Source: RBC074 sp964470555 (GTDB lineage: Bacteria; Acidobacteriota; Blastocatellia; RBC074). Taken from it: a stretch of DNA of 64,000 bases. Position numbers and translations under genes: made by a program. Below, one piece after another: positions 1 through 9,900 of the stretch; the stretch's first letter is position 1, and the number at the start of each line of letters is the position of its first letter. The stretch is from positions 27,582-91,581 of the forward strand of contig CAYYDG010000030.1 in NCBI GenBank assembly GCA_964470555.1, written 5' to 3'. A model generated the notes under the pieces. It saw only the letters and a list, made by a program, of their open reading frames with translations, had not been told where the DNA came from and did not search any database.

Positions 1-172
1 TCTCAAACTATTTGAGTCCAGTGCAAATTACAGTTTTCGAGAATTAAGCGGATGGGCGCAGCTTGGGAGCGCTACGACTTGTCGTAGCTTTGCGTTCTTC
101 AGTGGGAGCAGGCCAGATCGGCAAGGTTTTGATCAAGAACGAAAAGCGGCGACAAGTCGCGCGCACTCCAGA

Positions 173-238
173 AACACCGCCGCAATTTCGCTCGGAAAAT
201 GTGCGATAAGCGGTTTTCTGAAAAACTGCGGCGGTGTT
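173..238 (-). terminator. Long stem-loop after the first WD40 gene
   Basis: Two perfect 12-base arms (AACACCGCCGCA at 173-184 and its complement at 227-238) flank a 42-base loop just past the stop codon of the minus-strand WD40 gene. A second short hairpin, GCTACGAC-tt-GTCGTAGC, lies at 71-88. Neither has a clear T tract on the minus side, so a 3'-end or processing role is only inferred. Nothing else is recognisable in bases 1-248. Confidence 0.4.
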
Positions 239-248
239 GTATGGATCG

Positions 249-2423
249 TTAGTTGATCTGCATAGCTTTTTGTACCAGGTCAGGCCGGTTGAATTCTTTG
301 GCGTAAGCTTCGGCAGGCAGCAGTTTGTCGCCGACGCGCCAGCGGATGAAACGCGCCGCGCCGGGCGAGCTTGAGTAATAACCCGCTGGCGTGAAGGCGA
401 TCCATTCGGCGGCGGCTTGCCCGGCTTTTTCCGCGGGAAGAATCATCAGCGTGACCAGCAAACGTCCGCTTGCGGCGTCCCACAGCCTGACGGTTCGGTC
501 GTAACCGCCGGTGGCCAGAATCCTGCCGTCAGGCGAGAACGTCAACGAAGCAACCTGATTTGCGTGACGGAGCTTTGCAAATTTCAGCTTTCCGGTTTCG
601 GCGTCGAGCATCTTGATCGCGCCGGAGTCGGTTCCGGTTGCAATCGTCTTTCCATCAGGCGAAAACGCGACTGAGTTGACGCTTTCAACAGCTTCTTCTT
701 GTGATTCGAAGAGGCTGAAACTGCGCAACACTTTTCCTGTCGCCACGCTGAACACAAACACACTATTGCAGGCGTCTCCGATGACCAGCCTCTTGCCATC
801 TACAGAAAAAGCTCCTGCGGTCGCTCCATCCGGAAAAGGTTCCGCCTTGATCCCATCCATAGAAAGCTCAAGTGTTTTGATGATCTTGCCCGAAGACAGA
901 TCGCGCAGGTTGAGCGAGTGAGAACCTCCGAAAATCATCTTTCTGTCCGCGCTGATGGCGAGAAGCCGCTTGCCTTCGCTGCCTTTGGAAACAAAAACTC
1001 CGTTTGCGTCAAACGCGATCAATCTCTCGGAATTTTTCACCTCAGTCAGCGTGCGTTTCAGCTTTGCGGTTGCGACATTCCACAGCTTCACCGAATCATC
1101 CTGGCTGGAACTGGCGATGGTCTTTCCGTCGGGCGCGAAATCCAGCGTGGTCACCTCGGCTTTATGACCGCTCAAACTGCCTGCCAATTCCAAAGTCTCT
1201 GTGCTCCAGAGCCGCACTGCGCTGCCACTGCCGTGCGCGATGAGCTTACCATCAGGCGAAAACCTGACCGAGTTGATGATGGCGCCCTTATCGAGAGCAT
1301 CGCCCCATATATCAAACAAGCTTCTGTCGCCTTCAGCGTTGATTTTGACGGGAGCGCCCTGACCTGTCAGTTTGCGAATCAACTTGCCTGTAGCGACTTC
1401 GCGCAAAGCGATAGCGGTCCCGGAGTCCGCAACCGCCGCGATTTTGAAATCCGGCGAGAGAGCATTGAACGTCAATCTCACGTTGACAGATCGAATCAAC
1501 TTTCCGGTCGCCACATTCCACAATTTCAGATTGCCGCCTTCGGTGAGCGCTTTGATGGTTTTGCCGTCACGCAGGAATTCAAGATCGTATGCGCTCTCGC
1601 TGCCGGCAAGCGTTTGTTTGTATTGGCCTGTTTGCGTGTCCCAAATCTGAATCGAACGATTGCGGTTTAAAGTTACTGCCAGGGCTTGGCCGTTCGGCGA
1701 GAAAGTCTTCGTGTCCACGGATTCGACAAATCCTTCAAGCGGTTGAGTTCGCTTTAAATCAAACGTCTTTCCATCCAGCCACTGAATGCTTGCCGCGCCG
1801 GATGGCGAGAACGCGAGGCAGATGACCTCGCCATTCTTCAAAAACTCCGCCGGCGCGGGGATGACTTTTTGCAAACTGCGCTTTTTGCCGGACTGCATTT
1901 CCCAAATATCAGTGTCATAGTCTTTGTGTATAAGCGCTCGTTGACTGTCTGGTGAAAAAGTCAAAATGCTGCGCTCTCCCGGAAAATATCCATGAAAATT
2001 GGCGCCTTTGATTCGCCAGGTTCGCATATCCCAAAACGTGATTGCCTCAACATACCCATCACCTGTTCCGCAGCTAACCCCTATCCCGCTGATAGCCGCC
2101 AACATCTTACCGTCACGAGAAAGGTAAAGGTTTGACACCGCGCCAGGATGACCTTCCAGCCTGCGTTTGATCTCGCCGGTCTGCGCCTCCCACAGGATGA
2201 CCGTGCGATCATTGCCAGCGCTCAAGATAGTTTTGCCGTCAGGCGAAAAGGCGATTGAATGGATCGCGCCCAGATGACCGGTTTGCAGCACGAGTGCCAG
2301 CGCGGGCTGCGGCTTCTCGGCCTGCCGCTCGGCTTGCGATTGTCCGGCGGCTTGAGGCAGCCAGACTAGCGGAATTGTAAACGCCACGATCAGCGGGATG
2401 GTTTTTCTGATTACTGACAGCAT
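249..2423 (-). CDS. Secreted WD40 beta-propeller protein
   Basis: This is a 724-residue exported protein. An N-terminal signal peptide (MLSVIRKTIPLIVAF..., ending near LPQAAGQ) is followed by about 13 WD40-type repeats, seen as recurrent SPDGK and LWD/LWN motifs. They are probably two stacked propellers used for protein-protein contacts. The last 50 residues form a separate conserved tail (EWIAFTPAGYY, then IRWRVGDKLLPAEAY) that recurs almost unchanged in the WD40 protein at 3289-6183. From memory, this tail type often joins WD40 propellers to caspase-like domains, but no caspase domain is present here. An AAGGAA ribosome site precedes the ATG. It lies downstream of two co-oriented genes. The partner and the process are unknown. 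Confidence 0.85.
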   Translation of the reverse strand: MLSVIRKTIPLIVAFTIPLVWLPQAAGQSQAERQAEKPQPALALVLQTGHLGAIHSIAFSPDGKTILSAGNDRTVILWEAQTGEIKRRLEGHPGAVSNLYLSRDGKMLAAISGIGVSCGTGDGYVEAITFWDMRTWRIKGANFHGYFPGERSILTFSPDSQRALIHKDYDTDIWEMQSGKKRSLQKVIPAPAEFLKNGEVICLAFSPSGAASIQWLDGKTFDLKRTQPLEGFVESVDTKTFSPNGQALAVTLNRNRSIQIWDTQTGQYKQTLAGSESAYDLEFLRDGKTIKALTEGGNLKLWNVATGKLIRSVNVRLTFNALSPDFKIAAVADSGTAIALREVATGKLIRKLTGQGAPVKINAEGDRSLFDIWGDALDKGAIINSVRFSPDGKLIAHGSGSAVRLWSTETLELAGSLSGHKAEVTTLDFAPDGKTIASSSQDDSVKLWNVATAKLKRTLTEVKNSERLIAFDANGVFVSKGSEGKRLLAISADRKMIFGGSHSLNLRDLSSGKIIKTLELSMDGIKAEPFPDGATAGAFSVDGKRLVIGDACNSVFVFSVATGKVLRSFSLFESQEEAVESVNSVAFSPDGKTIATGTDSGAIKMLDAETGKLKFAKLRHANQVASLTFSPDGRILATGGYDRTVRLWDAASGRLLVTLMILPAEKAGQAAAEWIAFTPAGYYSSSPGAARFIRWRVGDKLLPAEAYAKEFNRPDLVQKAMQIN

Positions 2424-2553
2424 TGGTTTTCCTTCTCACAGCCGGTTTCCGCTCGCGCCGAGCCAGGCCGCCGCGAGTCTGTGTTTCATTGCAGCTATGA
2501 GGATAATGATTTTCGGCTCGCGGCGTTACGTGTCCCGCGCCGCCATCGCATCC

Positions 2554-2575
2554 GCGCGGCCACGAATGGCCGCGC
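2554..2575. repeat. Perfect hairpin between two minus-strand genes
   Basis: GCGCGGCCA (2554-2562) and TGGCCGCGC (2567-2575) form a 9-bp GC-only stem with the loop CGAA. It lies between the 3' end of the small secreted-protein gene and the start of the WD40 gene. There is no T tract, so it may be an mRNA stabiliser, a weak terminator or a dispersed repeat. Confidence 0.5.
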
Positions 2576-2617
2576 AGTTTCCCACAGTCAGGGCCGTGGT
2601 TGTGGATTTTGGCGCAA

Positions 2618-3202
2618 TCAATTCGCCGGGACTGGCTTGAGGTCCATAAACTTCAAAGTCACGACAATGCGGCTTCTTCCGTTTGTCTTGAAATGGACGC
2701 CGTGATTGTTGTCAGCCACGCTGGCCAGCCTTGTATTCGGCGATTCGTCTTGCCACACCTGTTTCGGTTCATAGACCTTGTTCAATATGCCCGATTCCGT
2801 TCCTTCGATGATTACCTGAACCTGGCACGTTTTGAGATTGCTCTTGCACTTGTTAACTCCCGCCGCCAATTCGTGAGTCGTACCAGGGCTTTTTCTTTTG
2901 GAGGGGATCAGCGTCACGACGTATTCTCCAGCAGGCACGACGCCAAAATCCGCTCGGCCTTTTTCATCTATTTTCATCAATTGAAGTGAACCAACGGGTT
3001 TCTTTTTCATGCCTACATCAGGGGAGGAAAGACTTTCAGCGAGCATCTCAATCTCTCCCTGCGCGGATTTTTGCTGGTCAACAGCCGCGTCCAAAGATGG
3101 TTTTGCCGATGAGTCGGCAAATGAATTGGCCTGGGCATTGACATCGTTCGACGCTTGTACGAATAAAACAAGCAGGGCGATTAACAACAGATTGATTTTC
3201 AT
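2618..3202 (-). CDS. Small secreted protein of unknown function
   Basis: This 194-residue protein has a clear signal peptide (MKINLLLIALLVLFVQAS) and a near-consensus AGGAGG ribosome site before the ATG. The middle part (GSLQLMKIDEKGRADFG, then VPAGEYVVTLIP) resembles the short beta-sandwich of carboxypeptidase-regulatory or SpaA-like domains, in which a payload is described as delivered by an exposed beta-turn. I do not recognise a family for the whole protein. It lies between two secreted WD40 genes in the same direction and could be co-transcribed with the longer one, so a shared extracellular or periplasmic role is possible but not shown. Confidence 0.7.
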   Translation of the reverse strand: MKINLLLIALLVLFVQASNDVNAQANSFADSSAKPSLDAAVDQQKSAQGEIEMLAESLSSPDVGMKKKPVGSLQLMKIDEKGRADFGVVPAGEYVVTLIPSKRKSPGTTHELAAGVNKCKSNLKTCQVQVIIEGTESGILNKVYEPKQVWQDESPNTRLASVADNNHGVHFKTNGRSRIVVTLKFMDLKPVPAN

Positions 3203-3288
3203 AAAGTCCTCCTATCAAGCGCGGTCAGGCGCTCGGTTAAATGAAGTTTGCGCAATTGATCGTCATAAGGAATCGCTTCTCCGCCTCG

Positions 3289-6183
3289 TCATTGGGCAAT
3301 GCCAATTGCTTTGCTCACCAGGTCTGGCCGGTTGAATTCTTTGGCGTAAGCTTCGGCGGGTAGCAGCTTGTCGCCGACGCGCCAGCGGATGTAACGCGCC
3401 GCGTTTTCCGAGCCGGTGTAATAACCTTCGGGCGTGTAGGCTATCCACTCAGATTTTGATTTAGGCGCGTCAAAAGGGAAAAGGGCTACCAGCGTCAGCA
3501 ATGGGCGGCCGCTCGTCACTTCGTAAATGGTTAATGTTCCTTCAGCGTTATGGCCGACAACCAATCTGCCGTCCTGCGAAATCTCTGTCTCATCTCCCCA
3601 GGAAGAGAAATCTCTCCGAAGCGACCAGTTCACCTTGCCGGTAGCGACATCGTAAAAACTTATCTCTTTTAAGTCTGAGTTGATGAGAGAGCGGCTGTCA
3701 GGCGAGAAAGACATTTTTCCAAGGCCGTCTGGAAGCGTCAGCAGCGCCTTGCCGGTTTGAGCGTCGCGCAATTCGGTCGCGCCGGTCTTTGTTACCAGAA
3801 TCCTGCCATTGGGAGAAAAAAACGGGCCTCGGATATTTGACGGGTTGCGTTTGAACGCCCATTTGACTTCACCCGTTATCGTGTCCAGAACCGTTTGCAT
3901 ATCGTTGTCATCACTGTTCAGCGTCAGCGATCCATCAGGCGATAGCGCAATGACGGCCAGCCTGCGCCGCTCAAGGGGTTTGATTAGCTCGCCGGATTGC
4001 GTATCCCACACCTGCACAACATTGGGCTTGGCGTTGATCCATCCATCGCCGCCCCACACCGAGGCGACGGTGAGCCTTGATCCATCGGCTGAGAAGCGGG
4101 CGTAGTGGATTTCACCTTTGGCGGCGAGTGTGAATTTCAGCTTCCCCGTTTGAGCGTCCCACAGCTTGACGGTCTTGTCGCCGAACGATTCGGGAGCCGA
4201 TGGTTTCTCTTTGTTCTCTTCGTATTTTTCCGCTAACGAAGCGAGATTTCCGAGGATAGTTTTTTCATACTCTCCGATATCGGGAAACCCGCTGACCGTG
4301 GCGATGGTCTTGCCGTCAGGAGAGAAATGAACCTGTCCGACCGGCTTTGTGTGGCCAGCCAACGCGTAAAGCTCGCGGCCCGACTCGGCGTCGTAAAGTC
4401 TGACGGTGGTAGGATCGCCTTTCAGAGCGGCTCGGACGCGTCCGTCGGGTGAAATCCGCAGCGTCCCTTCGCTCTGTTCTTCGGCGTCCTCCGGCTTATT
4501 GTCATCCTCATTGTCATCCTCATTGTCCTCCGGCGCTTTCAGGAGTAACGGGTTAAGCTCCCACAGCAACTTTTGCGGCCTGTCGAAGGATTGATGCAGG
4601 GTGGCTTCAACAATGGCGCGGCCGTCGGAAGAGAAAAACGCTATCGGATCGTGCAAGCCTCCGGAGACCGTGCGAATGAAGCGCCCGGTGTCCAGATGCC
4701 AAATCGCAATGGTTTTGCTGAGCGGTGCTACCGCCAGACGCCCGTCCCCCGAGAGGCTGAAAAACGCAAAATTCGGATCGTCGTATTGATGCAAAGGATA
4801 AGCGTCCAGTTTGGTTTTCATCTGCCCGTTGCGAACATCCCACAAGCTGATGACGCCTTTGTCTTCTGCAATGGCCAACACTGAACTGTCCGCCCAGTAA
4901 TGCATTTTGGCGAATCGAGGTTGGTTGATTGGAAGCTCATGTCGGATTTCGCCGGTGCGTCCATCGCGTAAGACGATGGCGTTATCTTTTTCGCGGATTG
5001 CCGCGACGGTTTGGCTATCGGGGGAGAAGCTAAAGGTGTGTTCTCCGTTTACACGTTTTCCTTTTACCGTGCGAGAGGGGACATCCCAGAACTCCAAAGC
5101 AGAAGAGGCGTCTTTTTGCGAATGACGCCAGAGCAGCAGTGTCTTGCCGTCTGGCGAAACGGCGCTGACGCTTTGGTTCGGCAAGCTTTGTTTCAAGGTT
5201 TGCAGCCGGGCGTCCCACAATTCGACCGCTCCGTGTTTTTGAGCTTCGGTCAGACTGGCGATTTGTTGAGCAGTGCAGTTGCAATGATTGACCGGAAACC
5301 GGTACAGCAAGATGGTTTGGCCGTTTTCCAAAAACGCTTCAAAGCTATGTTGTTTAAGCTCTCGCAGCAATTGACCCGTCGTTAAATCCCAAATCTTTAC
5401 CGTTCCGTCTTCACTGCTTTCTTTGGTGTAAATGAGCAGTGTTCGGCCGTCAGGCGAGAACGAAGGGAAATTCCAGGCAGGATAAAAATTGCTTTCCAGC
5501 AAGACCGGGCGTGGCCATGTCTTGTTGCGTAAATAAAGCCGAGTCACTTTCCGTGGTTGTTCAGGCATCGGAGGTGGAGGAGGCGGCAAATTCCTGTTTT
5601 TACGTGGACGGGGCGGCGCGGTTGGTTTTGGCATTACCTGTTGAGTTTGAGCGCACAACGCCGTTGAACCATCGGGAGAGGCGGTAATCAGTTTTTCGGT
5701 CGTGGAACAAAGCCCTTTGCTTTTCGGCGAATCCGGAATCAGTTGGCCGGTTTGCAGGTCGTAGGTTGCAACGATTTCCGAGGATTCACGCTCAGACGCT
5801 TTGGTGAAATTGAAGGTAATTTTGATGGCGCGACTATCGCTCGTGAATTCAAAGCTTGGCCAGCCGCCGATCTCCATCTCGCCAGACAGAAATTCTGTTC
5901 CGGTAAACGTCCACCACAGATCGCCCGTCGCCGTGTCCCAAATTCTAACTTGTTGGTCAAATCCAGAGCTGGCGACAAACTTCCCATTGGGAGAGAGAAC
6001 GACTTCGTTGATTTGTTGAGTGTGACCAATCTGCAATGCCAGCTTCGGGCGTTCGCTCTTCGAATCAGCGGGGCGCTGGGCCAAAGCCGCTGGAGTAAGG
6101 CAGAGCAAAAGGCCGGTGATTGCGCTCAGAATGGCTATGCTTGCGCTGAATCGTTGATTGGCGCAGAGGTTTGAGGGTGTCAT
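3289..6183 (-). CDS. Large secreted WD40 beta-propeller protein
   Basis: The protein has 964 residues. I place the start at the ATG at 6183 because AAAGGAG lies directly before it; the in-frame ATG 27 bases upstream has none. A signal peptide (ending TPAALAQ) is followed by many WD40-type repeats (SPDGK, VRIWD, VKLWD). These are interrupted by a proline-rich insert (PPRPRKNRNLPPPPPP) and an acidic insert (DNEDDNEDDNKPEDAEE). It ends with the same tail as the WD40 protein at 249-2423. The 3' ends of the two genes are nearly identical in DNA over about 80 bases, which points to recent duplication or gene conversion. It is probably a periplasmic or surface scaffold; no enzymatic domain is seen. 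Confidence 0.85.
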   Translation of the reverse strand: MTPSNLCANQRFSASIAILSAITGLLLCLTPAALAQRPADSKSERPKLALQIGHTQQINEVVLSPNGKFVASSGFDQQVRIWDTATGDLWWTFTGTEFLSGEMEIGGWPSFEFTSDSRAIKITFNFTKASERESSEIVATYDLQTGQLIPDSPKSKGLCSTTEKLITASPDGSTALCAQTQQVMPKPTAPPRPRKNRNLPPPPPPMPEQPRKVTRLYLRNKTWPRPVLLESNFYPAWNFPSFSPDGRTLLIYTKESSEDGTVKIWDLTTGQLLRELKQHSFEAFLENGQTILLYRFPVNHCNCTAQQIASLTEAQKHGAVELWDARLQTLKQSLPNQSVSAVSPDGKTLLLWRHSQKDASSALEFWDVPSRTVKGKRVNGEHTFSFSPDSQTVAAIREKDNAIVLRDGRTGEIRHELPINQPRFAKMHYWADSSVLAIAEDKGVISLWDVRNGQMKTKLDAYPLHQYDDPNFAFFSLSGDGRLAVAPLSKTIAIWHLDTGRFIRTVSGGLHDPIAFFSSDGRAIVEATLHQSFDRPQKLLWELNPLLLKAPEDNEDDNEDDNKPEDAEEQSEGTLRISPDGRVRAALKGDPTTVRLYDAESGRELYALAGHTKPVGQVHFSPDGKTIATVSGFPDIGEYEKTILGNLASLAEKYEENKEKPSAPESFGDKTVKLWDAQTGKLKFTLAAKGEIHYARFSADGSRLTVASVWGGDGWINAKPNVVQVWDTQSGELIKPLERRRLAVIALSPDGSLTLNSDDNDMQTVLDTITGEVKWAFKRNPSNIRGPFFSPNGRILVTKTGATELRDAQTGKALLTLPDGLGKMSFSPDSRSLINSDLKEISFYDVATGKVNWSLRRDFSSWGDETEISQDGRLVVGHNAEGTLTIYEVTSGRPLLTLVALFPFDAPKSKSEWIAYTPEGYYTGSENAARYIRWRVGDKLLPAEAYAKEFNRPDLVSKAIGIAQ

Positions 6184-6280
6184 GTTTATCTCCTTTCGCC
6201 TGGGGCGCATGGAAAATAATGATTGCTGCTGAGCAGAGGATTACTTTGCAGAATAAGACGCTAAATGTTTTGTTGTTCAT
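6065..6280 (-). CDS. Possible short signal-peptide ORF overlapping the WD40 gene
   Basis: This is a 71-codon frame with a strong AAGGAG ribosome site and a good signal peptide (MNNKTFSVLFCKVILC, then SAAIIIFHAPQAKG). Its last 118 bases overlap the start of the WD40 gene in another frame, and its C-terminal half looks like random out-of-frame translation. It may be the remnant of an older gene start, a leader peptide coupled to the WD40 gene, or a chance frame. Low confidence as a protein gene. Confidence 0.25.
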   Translation of the reverse strand: MNNKTFSVLFCKVILCSAAIIIFHAPQAKGDKHDTLKPLRQSTIQRKHSHSERNHRPFALPYSSGFGPAPR

Positions 6281-6910
6281 ATTCGTTTCTCCTTCAATGG
6301 GATCGAAACGCTGGCGTTTACCTGTGCTTCAGACCCAGGCCGATATTTTCGAGCCGTCGCAAAAATGATTGGAACGACTCGGTTTCTTTTGGCGGACAAT
6401 GTTCATGAGTCAAAAAGCGACTGTGACTTCTTCAATTGCAGATTCCGCGAAAACGCTTCGTCCGATTGGATAAGCGAGAACTCCGGGAATTCGGTATCAG
6501 TTGATGTGCGGGTTTTTCGCAAAGAGGCTGAGTTCTTTTCAGGTGAATCAGGTTTTTTTGCGCTCTGAAAGAATGGCTTTGGGTAAGCGCCGCCGATATA
6601 ATTTCAGCGCTTTCGTTCTGGGATGTTTTTCCAAATGCGCGACAATTGGCGGAATGGCCCTGAATCGGTTGAAGCCGTTTATTTACGATGAAATACATCG
6701 GTTGGCGAATCGTTACATTTCCTGCGGCGCTGCAATCAATGCTTTACATAATTATGTCGGTCATTCTGGATTTGGCTGTGTGAAGCGTCGAACCGGTTGG
6801 CCTGGTCGGATGTGCTCCAGGTCTGGTTCGTGGAAAGGCTCGTTGCCATCAACTGCGAACGGTTGAAGACAACCTGCTGTTAGATATTGAACTTAGCCTG
6901 AGGTCGTTCC
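6281..6910. other. Divergent intergenic region before the kinase gene
   Basis: No convincing gene is seen in these roughly 630 bases between the divergent WD40 and kinase genes. A perfect TATAAT lies at 6597-6602 without a good -35 box at the right spacing. It is a weak candidate promoter for the kinase gene about 310 bases downstream. Confidence 0.4.
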
Positions 6911-9900
6911 ATGTCTGCTGAAATTACTCCTGAACGCTGGCGATTGGTGGATGAGTTGCTGGATGAGGCGCTGGAAATTGTCCCGGCGGAAATCCCGTCA
7001 TTTCTCAATCGCGTGTGCAATGGCGACGACGATTTGAGGCGCGAACTCGAATCGCTGCTTGGCGCGCATCATCAGGCTGGCGAATTTATCGAATCTCCTC
7101 CGATAACCGCGATTGAGGAATTGCCGCCAATCGAGCATCTGCCAAATCCGAATCAGGCGGACGCCACGGGGCAGATGATCGGCCAGTACCGTGTTCTGGG
7201 CGAAATCGGGCGCGGCGGCATGGGCGTGGTTTACAAAGCCGTGCGGGCCGACGACGAATACCATAAAGAAGTAGCGATCAAGCTGGTCTGGACAAGCCCT
7301 CATAACACTCATCTGATCAGACGCTTCAGGCGCGAGCGGCAGATTCTGGCCAATCTGGATCATCCGAACATCGCCCGTTTGTTGGACGGCGGCACGTCGG
7401 AGCAGGGCCTGCCTTACGTTGTGATGGAGTACATCGAAGGCCAGTTCATCACCGATTATTGCCGCGAACGCCATTTGTCAATTACCGAGCGGCTGCAACT
7501 TTTCCGCGATGTTTGCGCGGCTGTGCAATACGCGCATCAATCGCTGGTCATCCATCGCGATCTGAAACCGTCGAACATACTCGTCACCGCCGATGGCAAA
7601 GTGAAGTTGTTGGATTTCGGCATCGCCAAACTCATCAAGCCCGATTTAACCGAAGAGCCATTCAGGACGCAGAACCTGACTACGGGCGCTCATCTGATGA
7701 CGCCGGAATATGCCAGTCCCGAACAGGCGCTCGGCGAAGCCATCACGACGGCCAGCGATGTTTATAGCCTCGGCGTCGTGCTGTATGAATTGCTGGCCGG
7801 AATCTATCCGTACCAACTCAAATCTCACGCGTTGCCGGAAGTCATACGCGCGGTCACTGAACAGGATGTAGTGGCGCCGAGTGTGGCTGTCACGCGGAGC
7901 AAATCATCTTCAACCGACTACTTTCCAGAAGGCGGCTCCGATGGCAGCGTGGATAAATTGCGCTCGCGGCTGCGCGGCGACCTCGATACCATCGTGTTGA
8001 CCGCTCTCAACAAGGATGTAAACCGCCGTTACCGCAGCGCCGAACAATTAAGCGAAGACATACACCGCCATTTGACGCACCAGCCGATCGCGGCCCGCAA
8101 TCCCACGCTGGGTTATCGCATTCGCAAGCTCGTGCGGCGCCAGCGCGCCCCCATCGCGACCGCCGCGCTGATATTTCTGACATTGCTGGGCGGTGTCATC
8201 GCGACCGCCAACCAAACACTCATCGCACGCTCCGAACGCGCCAAGGCTGAAGCCCACGCGCAAGAAGCTATGCGCCAGCGGGCGGCCGCCGAAGCGCAAG
8301 CCGAAGAGGCGCGCAAACAACAATCGTTTTCCGAAGCCAACGCCGCCGAAGCGAATCACCAACGCCTGCTGGCCGAAGAATTGACCGAGGAGACGATCAA
8401 ACATCAACAGCTTGCCGACGCGTCCCGCCGGCGCGCCGAAGCGGGCGAGGCTTCATACCGCGGGCTGGCTTACGCCGCTGAAATGCATCTGGGCGTGCAA
8501 CACTGGGAAATGGCGAACATCGCCGGCCTCAGCCAGGTGGTCAACAATCACGTCCCGAAAAACGGCGAGTCGGATTTGCGCGGCTTCGAATGGTATTACC
8601 TCTGGCGTTTGCTGCGCCACAACGGCGAGCAGATGAGTTTGCCGCATAAAGCCGAGGTCTGGTCGGTGGCCTATTCGCCCGATGGCAAAATGATCGCCAC
8701 CGGCCACAGCGAAGACGAAGATTCCATCAAACTCTGGGACGCGGCCACGGGAGGTTTGATCAGAGTATTCAAGGGCGCAAGGTCTTTGCCATGGACTATC
8801 GCTTTTTCGCCTGACGGCGCGAAGCTGGCTGGCGCTTTCAACGACGGCGCGGCCAGAGTGTGGGAAGTGGGTTCGGGCCGGGAATCGCTTGTTCTCAAAG
8901 GACACAAAAGCAGGGCGACCTCCATCGCTTTTTCGCCTGACGGAAAAACGCTTGTGACAGGCAGCGATGATGAGACGGTGAAACTGTGGGAAGCAGCCAC
9001 GGGACGTGAGCAATTGACGATTCTTCCCAGGTCGGGGTTGATAAAGTCAGTGGCGTTTTCGCCCGATGGCAAAATGATCGCGACGGGTGGCGTGGGCAGC
9101 GCGACAGCCAGAAGAGGCGATTTTTTGGTTAGACTCTGGCGCGTTGGCGACGGTAAGGAAATCGTGGCTTTCGATCCCGACGGCGGATGGTCATTGGCAT
9201 TTTCTCCTGATGGGAAAATGCTGGCGACGGCCTCGCGCGACTATATCAGGTTGTGGGATTTCGTCAGCCGCCGCGAAATCGCAACGCTGAGAGGCCATAA
9301 TTCCAGAATTCGTGCCATCGCGTTTGCGCCAGATGGCCGCTATGTCGCATCAGCCTCTGACGATCGCACCGTGAAACTCTGGGACGTTGAAACGCGGCAG
9401 GAGCTTGCCACTTTGAAAGGCCATCGGGCCGAAATTTTCGCGACAGTCTTTTCGCCGGATGGCCGGAATCTGGTGACGGGAGCGATGGATTTCACGGCCA
9501 AGGTCTGGGACATCGGCGCCGCGACTGAACTCACACAAATTCGCAACACCAGGTCAATTTTCAATCGCGTGGTATTCGCGCCGGACGGGCGTCGGATAGC
9601 GACGACGGAAGATTTTGATCTGGCTATTCGCGATGCGAAAACCGGACGTGAACTCGTTCGTTGCCAGGGGCACACAGCGGCCATTAGCGCCTTCGCTTTT
9701 TCGCCTGATGGGCGAACCATCGCCAGCGCCAGTCAGGACAGAACCGTTCGGCTCTGGGACGCCGCTTCCGGGAAGGAATTGTTCACGCTCAATAGTCACA
9801 CCGGAACCACAATGGCCGTCGCTTTTTCGCCGGATGGCCGCAAACTGGTTTCCAGCGCGCAGGATCAAACGGCGCGGGTCTGGGACCTGGCCACCCGGCG

